Source: Chloroflexota bacterium | GTDB taxonomy: Bacteria > Chloroflexota > Anaerolineae > Anaerolineales > Villigracilaceae | DNA length: 5,117 bases | Assembly (NCBI GenBank): GCA_021796315.1 | Contig: JAJYOH010000461.1 | Coordinates: forward strand, 1-5,117 | Reading direction: 5' to 3' | The notes under the pieces: model-generated | What the model saw: only the letters and a program-made list of their open reading frames with translations | What the model was told of the DNA's origin: nothing | Database searches by the model: none | Part shown: positions 1 through 4,489 of the stretch, one piece after another | How positions within the stretch are numbered: position 1 is the stretch's first letter | Layout of the letters: each line of letters opens with the position of its first letter | Program-made: the position numbers and the translations under genes

Positions 1-110
1 GTATTGCGAACCCAGCCTTTGAGATTCAGGCGCGTGGCAAGGTTATAAACAAAGGGCCGGAAGCCAACCCCTTGCACGATGCCCGTGATATGAACCTGCA
101 AACCTTGCAT
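1..110 (-). CDS. hypF: HypF carbamoyltransferase, N-terminal fragment (acylphosphatase domain)
   Basis: Only the first 36 codons are inside the window; the gene runs off the left edge. Reading from the ATG at 110-108, the protein begins [20 protein letters not shown] and reaches GWVRN at residues 32-36. VQGVGFRP (12-19) is the acylphosphatase signature with its phosphate-binding Arg18, and GWVRN carries the conserved Asn of that fold (Asn36). HypF of about 750 residues uses carbamoyl phosphate and ATP to carbamoylate the C-terminal cysteine of HypE, the first step in making the CN ligands of the [NiFe] centre. Small stand-alone acylphosphatases share this motif, but the wording FRPFVYNLA and the position directly after hypB favour HypF. 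The start lies 1 bp after the hypB stop (TAA-A-ATG) and I see no purine-rich ribosome site before it, so translation probably depends on ribosomes finishing hypB. Confidence 0.9.
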   Translation of the reverse strand, partial: MQGLQVHITGIVQGVGFRPFVYNLATRLNLKGWVRN

Positions 111-111
111 T

Positions 112-768
112 TTATTTTGTGGAATTTTGAATGAGCCAGTCCACCCAGGCGTCGAGGCCTTCGCCTGTGCGGCAGGAAAGCGGGAAGGTGGTGACGCCGG
201 GATTGAGCGCCTGCACACCATGCTCGAAGTAATTCATTTTGAAGGGGACATAGGGCAGCAGGTCGATTTTGTTGATGACCAGCGCATCCACGCCGCGATA
301 CATACCGGGATACTTATAAGGCTTGTCGTCGCCTTCTGGCACGGAGGCCACCAGCACGGATTTGTGCGTGCCGAGTTTGAAACTAGCCGGACAAACCAAA
401 TTGCCGACATTTTCAACAATGAGCAAGTCGAACTGGCTAAGGTCGAGCTGTTCGAGCGCGCCGCGCAGCATGACTGCATCGAGGTGACAGTCGCCGCCGG
501 TGTTGATCTGAATGGCAGCCTGTGCGCCTGCCGCGGCAGCGCGATCTGAGTCAATCGTGGTGGCAATATCGCCATCAATGGTCGCAACGCGCAGTTTTCC
601 TTTGAGACGCGGCAGGGTCTGCTCGATGAGCGATGTCTTGCCCGCGCCAGGCGAGGCCATGATATTGATGGAGAAGACGCCCGCAGATTCGATGCGGGCA
701 CGGTTCTCATCGGCCAGGCGATCATTGGCATTTAAAATATTTTCGACAACAGCGACACGTTGGGTCAT
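112..768 (-). CDS. hypB: HypB, GTPase for nickel insertion into [NiFe] hydrogenase
   Basis: This 218-residue protein is a SIMIBI-class GTPase that acts with HypA to load nickel into the hydrogenase large-subunit precursor in the cytoplasm. The P-loop SPGAGKTS is at 39-46, the [12 protein letters not shown] switch region at 65-76, and the base-recognition motif NKID at 166-169. The G-domain metal site is intact: Cys94-His95 in GGDCHLDA and Cys125 in [10 protein letters not shown], the residues that bind metal at the dimer interface in characterised HypB. The N terminus is short (38 residues before the P-loop) and has neither the CxxCGC nickel site of E. coli HypB nor the His-rich nickel store of some homologues. 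The ATG at 768-766 is preceded by GGAG with 5 bp spacing (774-777). It sits 30 bp after hypA and 1 bp before hypF. The family call is secure. Confidence 0.97.
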   Translation of the reverse strand: MTQRVAVVENILNANDRLADENRARIESAGVFSINIMASPGAGKTSLIEQTLPRLKGKLRVATIDGDIATTIDSDRAAAAGAQAAIQINTGGDCHLDAVMLRGALEQLDLSQFDLLIVENVGNLVCPASFKLGTHKSVLVASVPEGDDKPYKYPGMYRGVDALVINKIDLLPYVPFKMNYFEHGVQALNPGVTTFPLSCRTGEGLDAWVDWLIQNSTK

Positions 769-798
769 ATCGGCTCCAATTCTGACAACCGTAAAAAT

Positions 799-1140
799 TT
801 ATTCTACATCAATCGCTTCCAGCGAGAACTCCTCGCCTGCAATGATCTTGGCGCCAACTCCCCCACATTGCGGGCAAACGAGTTCCCCGTTCCTCGGATT
901 GTATTTTGTGAAACAGGTCATGCACTGCAATTCGGCGGGCACGCGGCGGAAATGCAGTGTGGCATTCTGGGCGATGGTGTCCTTGGCAATGATCTCCCAA
1001 TAAAACTGGATCGAATCATCCACCATGCTCGAAAGCTCGCCCATCACGATATGCAGGTCGGTGATGCGTTTGGCGTTGGCCTTTTCCGCATGGTCGAGGG
1101 CGATCTTCAAGATGGATTGGGTGACGGGCAGCTCATGCAT
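799..1140 (-). CDS. hypA: HypA, hydrogenase nickel-incorporation metallochaperone
   Basis: This 113-residue protein has the normal length and layout of HypA. It opens with Met1-His2-Glu3-Leu, where His2 is the nickel ligand of the family, so the start codon at 1140-1138 is fixed by function. A zinc ribbon follows with two CxxC pairs, Cys73/Cys76 (LQCMTC) and Cys89/Cys92 (VCPQCG). VMGELSSMVDDSIQFYW (32-48) is the typical HypA core stretch. HypA binds nickel and passes it to the hydrogenase large subunit together with HypB; HybF is a close paralogue in some bacteria, and nothing here separates the two except the position beside hypB and hypF. The ATG is 5 bp after the pfkA stop. The nearest Shine-Dalgarno-like GGAG lies inside the end of pfkA (1154-1157) at an unusually long 13 bp, which suggests coupling to pfkA translation. 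Confidence 0.96.
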   Translation of the reverse strand: MHELPVTQSILKIALDHAEKANAKRITDLHIVMGELSSMVDDSIQFYWEIIAKDTIAQNATLHFRRVPAELQCMTCFTKYNPRNGELVCPQCGGVGAKIIAGEEFSLEAIDVE

Positions 1141-1145
1141 GCAAA

Positions 1146-2228
1146 TTATTCATCTCCAAACGAAATTCCCATTCCGCGGGCGGTAATGACTCCATCCTCA
1201 TTTGGCTTCACCCGCCGCGGAACGGCCAGCGCTTCTTGAAGACCAACGTCTGTGATCTGCTCTGCCCGCAAGGCCACCATGCGATCAAACCCACCGTTTA
1301 CAGCCAACCTGACGGCAGCGGCGCCATAACGCGTAGCAAGCCAACGGTCAAAGGCGGTCGGTGTTCCGCCGCGCTGGAGATGTCCAAGGACCGTGACGCG
1401 AGTTTCGAAGCCTTGTTTCTCAACATACTTTCCCACTATCTGGCTGACACCACCCAGCCGCGGCACATAGATTTCATTACCACCACGCGAAAATATTTGT
1501 GTTCCGCCTAATGGTTTTGCTCCCTCTGAAACTGCGAGAATACTGAACAGGCTGCCGCGCTCCACACGCTGACGGATTTTTGCAATGACCGATTCAAATT
1601 TAAATGGGATTTCAGGAATCAAGATCACATCCGCCCCGCCTGCCACCCCGGCATGCAAAGCGATGAAGCCAGCCTCGCGACCCATCAATTCCAGGACCAT
1701 AACGCGATGATGAGCTTCAGCCGTGGTATGCAGACGGTCAATGGCCTCCGTGGCGATGTTGAGCGCGGTATCGAATCCAAAAGTCACATCCGTGCCGCCA
1801 ATATCGTTATCAATTGTTTTAGGGACGCCGATAACCGGCACACCTTTTAAATAAAACTCATGAGCGATCCGCAGAGTCCCGTCGCCGCCCACCACAAGGA
1901 GGGCATCCATCTTCAGGCGTTGGATGCCTTTTACAATTTCATCTGATACGTCAATGGTGACTTCCTTGCCGTCTCGCACTATTTTGCGAGCATAAGGATT
2001 ACCGCGGTTGGCGGCTCCTAGAATGGTCCCGCCGCGCGATAAGATCCCGCTCACATCCTGCAAGCGCAATGGGATAATGCCTTTCTCGTCCAAGAATCCA
2101 TCATATCCATCGCGAATCCCAAATACTTCACATCCATATTCAAGGATCGCAGTTTTCACTGCGGCACGGATGACGGCATTCAAGCCTGGCGCGTCCCCGC
2201 CGCCGGTCAGGATTCCAATGCGATCCAT
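1146..2228 (-). CDS. pfkA: ATP-type 6-phosphofructokinase, group III (mixed-substrate family)
   Basis: This 360-residue enzyme phosphorylates fructose 6-phosphate to fructose 1,6-bisphosphate in glycolysis. Visible motifs are GGGDAPGLNA (9-18, nucleotide binding), GGDGT (114-118), PKTIDND (136-142, catalytic Asp140), MGR (182-184) and LGHLQRGG (281-288, sugar phosphate binding). The phosphoryl-donor positions are mixed. The residue equivalent to E. coli Gly104 is Gly117, which is known to favour ATP, whereas the E. coli Gly124 position is Lys137, as in PPi-dependent enzymes. This Gly/Lys pair is the pattern of group III ATP enzymes such as the Streptomyces type; ATP as donor is therefore inferred, and PPi use cannot be excluded by eye. 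The ATG at 2228-2226 has a strong ribosome site, AAGGAGGT at 2236-2243 with 7 bp spacing. It is the first gene of the run leading into hypA, hypB and hypF, which is an unusual partner set for a glycolytic gene. Confidence 0.95.
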   Translation of the reverse strand: MDRIGILTGGGDAPGLNAVIRAAVKTAILEYGCEVFGIRDGYDGFLDEKGIIPLRLQDVSGILSRGGTILGAANRGNPYARKIVRDGKEVTIDVSDEIVKGIQRLKMDALLVVGGDGTLRIAHEFYLKGVPVIGVPKTIDNDIGGTDVTFGFDTALNIATEAIDRLHTTAEAHHRVMVLELMGREAGFIALHAGVAGGADVILIPEIPFKFESVIAKIRQRVERGSLFSILAVSEGAKPLGGTQIFSRGGNEIYVPRLGGVSQIVGKYVEKQGFETRVTVLGHLQRGGTPTAFDRWLATRYGAAAVRLAVNGGFDRMVALRAEQITDVGLQEALAVPRRVKPNEDGVITARGMGISFGDE

Positions 2229-2323
2229 TCTCGATACCTCCTTACTTATGGGCTATCTCTTTAATCTTACCCCAAACGATTACTTTCTTGCTTTTCCCAA
2301 ACAATGCCCATATAATGATGTGC
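2229..2323. other. Divergent intergenic region between pfkA and the DUF2085 gene
   Basis: This AT-richer 95-bp gap separates two outward-facing units. It holds the pfkA ribosome site (2236-2243, minus strand) and a clear plus-strand promoter (2288-2316). For pfkA I see only a weak -10-like TAAGAT (2264-2269, minus strand) that would give a leader of about 28 bases; no good -35 box lies 16-18 bp upstream of it. The plus-strand promoter and any pfkA promoter are close enough to influence each other. Confidence 0.6.
2288..2316 (+). promoter_or_regulatory. Housekeeping sigma-type promoter for the membrane-protein operon
   Basis: A -35-like TTGCTT (2288-2293) and a perfect TATAAT (2311-2316) are separated by exactly 17 bp. 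The expected transcription start is at 2323-2324, which is the A of the ATG of the DUF2085 gene or the base before it. The resulting mRNA would have no leader. The -10 box is consensus and the -35 box matches at TTG; the assignment is from sequence alone. Confidence 0.7.
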
Positions 2324-3166
2324 ATGGTTAAAGAAAAGCAATCCACCCCATTTCATACATTGATCAAATGGCTGGTTCCCATGGGTGCCCTTTTCGCCCT
2401 GGCCGGATGGATCTATATCGCGCCTCCCGGCCTGATGGGCAAGCTGGACGCGGTCGGCTATGCTGTCTGTCATCGTCTCGATTCACATTCCCTGCACATC
2501 GGCAGTCTGCAACTGCCCTTGTGCGCGCGTTGCACGGGCGAGTTCAATGCCGCGGCCATCGCGCTGATCTTCCAGATATTCGTCAGCCGCAGGAAGAACA
2601 AACTTCCCAATCGCGGCATCCTGGCCGTGTTGATCATCTTCTTCCTTTCCTTTGCAGTGGATGGTTCCAATTCCTACCTGGCTTTGATGAAGAGCACATA
2701 TCCGGGTGTGTTCGATAAAATTCCAAATCTATACGTAACCGACAATACGATGAGACTCTTCACTGGAAGCGGTATGGGAATCGCCATGGCCAGCGTTCTG
2801 TACCCATTGTATAACCAAAGCATCTGGCGCACACCTGACGAAAGGCCTGCGTTGAGCTGGCCTCAATTTGGACTTTTGGTTGGTATCGTGCTTCTGATAG
2901 ATTTCGGTGCCCTGACGGGAAACCCTTTTGTCCTTTACCCCGTCGCGATTGTCAGCACTCTGGGTGTACTGGCGCTATTGACAATGGTCTTTAGCATCGT
3001 GTGGGTCATGCTCATGCGGCAGGAAAACGCCTTCGACCACGTTCGCCAGCTATGGCTGCCTGCGCTGGCTGGTTTGACCATGGCGCTTATCATGATCTTG
3101 AGCATCGATCTCTTCCGCTTCAATCTCACCCACACCTGGAGCGGTTTCCCCGGACTTTCAGGCTAG
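2324..3166 (+). CDS. DUF2085 multi-pass membrane protein, probably leaderless
   Basis: This 280-residue protein belongs to the DUF2085 family, whose function is unknown. The family signature is clear: Cys49-His50-Arg51, then LPLCARCTG at 64-72 (Cys67, Cys70), then DG-N (113-116) and NTMRLFTG (141-148). Hydrophobic segments at roughly 12-32, 73-88, 98-112, 145-162, 182-198, 204-231 and 244-265 predict about six or seven membrane spans. The three cysteines and His50 could form a metal or redox site (inference). I chose the ATG at 2324 because a promoter with TATAAT at 2311-2316 would start the RNA there and no Shine-Dalgarno sequence is visible. Other in-frame starts (TTG 2288, ATG 2315, ATG 2318) overlap or precede the expected transcript start; 2315 or 2318 remain possible if an upstream promoter is used. 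The DUF4126 gene follows after 9 bp. Confidence 0.88.
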   Translation: MVKEKQSTPFHTLIKWLVPMGALFALAGWIYIAPPGLMGKLDAVGYAVCHRLDSHSLHIGSLQLPLCARCTGEFNAAAIALIFQIFVSRRKNKLPNRGILAVLIIFFLSFAVDGSNSYLALMKSTYPGVFDKIPNLYVTDNTMRLFTGSGMGIAMASVLYPLYNQSIWRTPDERPALSWPQFGLLVGIVLLIDFGALTGNPFVLYPVAIVSTLGVLALLTMVFSIVWVMLMRQENAFDHVRQLWLPALAGLTMALIMILSIDLFRFNLTHTWSGFPGLSG

Positions 3167-3175
3167 GAGACGAGC

Positions 3176-3742
3176 ATGCAGATATTGCTGGGTATCTTTT
3201 CCTCCTTTGGGCTTTCGGCCAGCGCCGGACTTAACGCCTACATTCCTCTGCTGGTGGTCGGCGTGCTGGCGCATTATACAAATCTGTTCAAACTTAGTGC
3301 GCCATTTGACACACTTGCCAACCCCTGGATTTTGATCCTGCTTGGCATCCTGCTCATCATCGAAATGCTGGCTGATAAAATTCCGGCGGTCAATCATCTC
3401 AACGATCTGATCCAGACTTTCGTGCGCCCGGTCGCCGGAGCAATTGTCTTTGCCGCAAGCACAAAAGTTATAACGGGCATAAGTCCCGCCTTTGCGCTGG
3501 CTTGCGGATTGCTGGTGGCCGGGGGCGTGCACGCAGTCAAATCGGGCATGCTCCGCCCAATGGTCACAGCCACGACCGGCGGCGCAGGAAATGTTCCCGT
3601 CAGCATTGCAGAAGATGTCGCATCCACGGTGATTTCTTTTTTGTCCATCCTTGTCCCAATCGTGATCGTCGTCCTGGTCGCCATCCTGATCATTTTCCTG
3701 ATGTGGTGGTGGGCGCGCCGCACAAGCAAAGAGCAAGCCTGA
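3176..3742 (+). CDS. DUF4126 membrane protein
   Basis: This 188-residue hydrophobic protein matches the DUF4126 family, function unknown. Recognisable family segments are SASAGLNAYIPLLVVG (14-29), ADKIPAVNHLND (66-77), FVRPVAGA (82-89) and a Gly/Ala-rich stretch with HAVKSGMLRP (119-128). Membrane spans are likely at about 20-33, 50-66, 85-98, 103-120 and 153-178, the last one followed by a positively charged RR tail (181-182). The ATG at 3176 has AGGAGA (3165-3170) as ribosome site, which overlaps the stop codon of the DUF2085 gene, so the two genes are translationally linked. The conserved polar motifs ADKIP and VRP within a membrane protein hint at a transport or channel role, but no function can be named from this. 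Confidence 0.9.
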   Translation: MQILLGIFSSFGLSASAGLNAYIPLLVVGVLAHYTNLFKLSAPFDTLANPWILILLGILLIIEMLADKIPAVNHLNDLIQTFVRPVAGAIVFAASTKVITGISPAFALACGLLVAGGVHAVKSGMLRPMVTATTGGAGNVPVSIAEDVASTVISFLSILVPIVIVVLVAILIIFLMWWWARRTSKEQA

Positions 3743-3756
3743 TCTTTGGGTTTCAC

Positions 3757-3782
3757 TTTTGGAGAACTATAACGCTCCAAAA
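3757..3782. repeat. Perfect 8-bp dyad upstream of the small membrane protein gene
   Basis: TTTTGGAG (3757-3764) and CTCCAAAA (3775-3782) are perfect inverted copies around a 10-base loop. The loop contains TATAAC (3768-3773), a possible -10 box, with TTGGGT (3746-3751) 16 bp upstream as a weak -35. The dyad could be an operator over a promoter for the small gene, or an RNA hairpin acting between the DUF4126 gene and the small gene. Only four bases of the stem are G or C pairs near the loop and no long T run follows, so it is a poor classical terminator. Confidence 0.5.
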
Positions 3783-3816
3783 TTTCATTCCGTATTCATC
3801 AAAAGGAGAAGAGAAG

Positions 3817-3993
3817 ATGAACGATAACATGAACGTCCCGGTTCCAACCTCCATGCCAGATGCACCGAAGAAAAACAACACGCCGCTCATCATCGGTGCA
3901 GTAGTCGTTGTAGTTCTGTGCTGTTGTTGCTTGGCTAGCGTTTTAGCATGGCAATACGGAGATCAAATTTTGAAAGCGCTTCAAGGTGGATAA
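3817..3993 (+). CDS. Small single-span membrane protein with CCCC motif
   Basis: This 58-residue protein is not one I can place in a named family. It has a polar N terminus (residues 1-22, Pro-rich, with Lys18-Lys19), one strongly hydrophobic span at about 23-45 (PLIIGAVVVVVLCCCCLAS), and a short tail ending QGG. Cys35-Cys38 are four consecutive cysteines inside the span. It is supported as a real gene by a good ribosome site, AAGGAG at 3803-3808 with 8 bp to the ATG at 3817, by its coherent membrane-protein composition, and by the strong hairpin directly after its stop. A longer open frame runs upstream from 3502, but that part is antisense-like shadow coding over the DUF4126 gene. It follows the DUF4126 gene by 74 bp on the same strand. 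A structural or regulatory role for a membrane complex is conceivable but unproven. Confidence 0.75.
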   Translation: MNDNMNVPVPTSMPDAPKKNNTPLIIGAVVVVVLCCCCLASVLAWQYGDQILKALQGG

Positions 3994-4005
3994 CACCTAA
4001 CCAAA

Positions 4006-4041
4006 AATCAAAACGGCTTCATCACGGGAGCCGTTTTGATT
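4006..4041. terminator. Two-way rho-independent terminator
   Basis: AATCAAAACGGCT (4006-4018) and AGCCGTTTTGATT (4029-4041) form a perfect 13-bp inverted repeat around a 10-base loop. In each direction the GC-rich core GGCT/AGCC is followed by a T-rich tail: TTTTGATT on the plus strand, and TTTTGATTTTT on the minus strand. On the plus strand it begins 12 bp after the stop of the small membrane protein gene. On the minus strand its first arm is made by the last codons of the DUF402 gene (Glu-Ser-Lys-Arg-Leu), with the stop codon inside the loop. Confidence 0.85.
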
Positions 4042-4489
4042 CAAACAACTCTTGCAGTTCAGCAAGCGCTGAACTTGCCATCTCGCGATCTTTTGCATTA
4101 AGCGATAATTCATCGAACTCATCTTCGTCCAGCACCGTTTGTTTTCCATCTGACGCAACCCATAGATCCAACGCCAGGTCAACATACGAAACGACCCCGT
4201 CTGCGATTACAGCCGGACGCCCGACATTGCAATACCAGCCTTTGATCTGTCCATGATCGCGATCATAAATTTCGAAAATGTTATACCAATGGTCTGTATA
4301 AAAAGTCTCGACGAAGCGATCCTTCTCTTTCAGGATCACATCCATGAAAGGCGTGTCGGGGCGGTTGAAGAGCGCTTCGAGCACGACCGCGTTCGACTCA
4401 CGGCGAAGCAAGCGGCCCTCGTATTGCCAGGTTACCTTGCCCGCGATATTTTTCTTCAGGACAATTATCGGCTCGTTCATTCCAGACAT
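4022..4489 (-). CDS. DUF402 family protein (nucleoside phosphate hydrolase-like)
   Basis: This protein of 155 residues (152 if the second ATG at 4480 is used) has the DUF402 fold seen in nucleoside tri-/diphosphatases of Gram-positives and in FomD of fosfomycin biosynthesis, which hydrolyses cytidylyl intermediates. Family landmarks are HWYNIFEIYD (67-76), GWYCNVGRP (84-92), YVDLALDLWV (102-111) and LDEDEFDEL (120-128); the acidic residues in the last two blocks are the expected divalent-metal and catalytic positions. Its substrate here is unknown. The ATG at 4489 overlaps the upstream ABC gene by 13 bp. The ATG at 4480 overlaps it by the classic ATGA, which favours translational coupling; neither has a clear Shine-Dalgarno, so the start is unresolved. 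The 3' end is built into the terminator hairpin. The pairing with an ABC ATPase gives no obvious functional clue. Confidence 0.85.
   Translation of the reverse strand: MSGMNEPIIVLKKNIAGKVTWQYEGRLLRRESNAVVLEALFNRPDTPFMDVILKEKDRFVETFYTDHWYNIFEIYDRDHGQIKGWYCNVGRPAVIADGVVSYVDLALDLWVASDGKQTVLDEDEFDELSLNAKDREMASSALAELQELFESKRLP

Noticed and set aside
127..549. 140-codon open frame on the plus strand over hypB
   Set aside because: It is antisense to an unmistakable HypB, has no ribosome site, and its protein shows no recognisable motif.
234..731. 165-codon minus-strand open frame within hypB
   Set aside because: It is the shifted frame of hypB, rich in Ser, Arg and Cys, with no domain.
512..1239. 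Two long plus-strand open frames over hypB and hypA (512-1003 and 760-1239)
   Set aside because: They overlap each other and two well-supported minus-strand genes; the composition is that of shadow frames.
2288..2290. TTG start for the DUF2085 gene
   Set aside because: The codon is part of the -35-like box and lies about 35 bases before the expected transcript start.
2229..2323. Riboswitch or small RNA in the divergent gap
   Set aside because: The gap is only 95 bp and I found no stable hairpin or known aptamer core; its content is explained by a promoter and a ribosome site.
3158..3736. 192-codon minus-strand open frame over the DUF4126 gene
   Set aside because: Its Asp/His/Gln-rich product is the expected antisense image of a hydrophobic protein, and the plus strand has the conserved family motifs and a ribosome site.
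3502..3816. N-terminal extension of the small CCCC protein
   Set aside because: The upstream part overlaps the DUF4126 gene in another frame and looks like shadow coding; a clear ribosome site marks the ATG at 3817.
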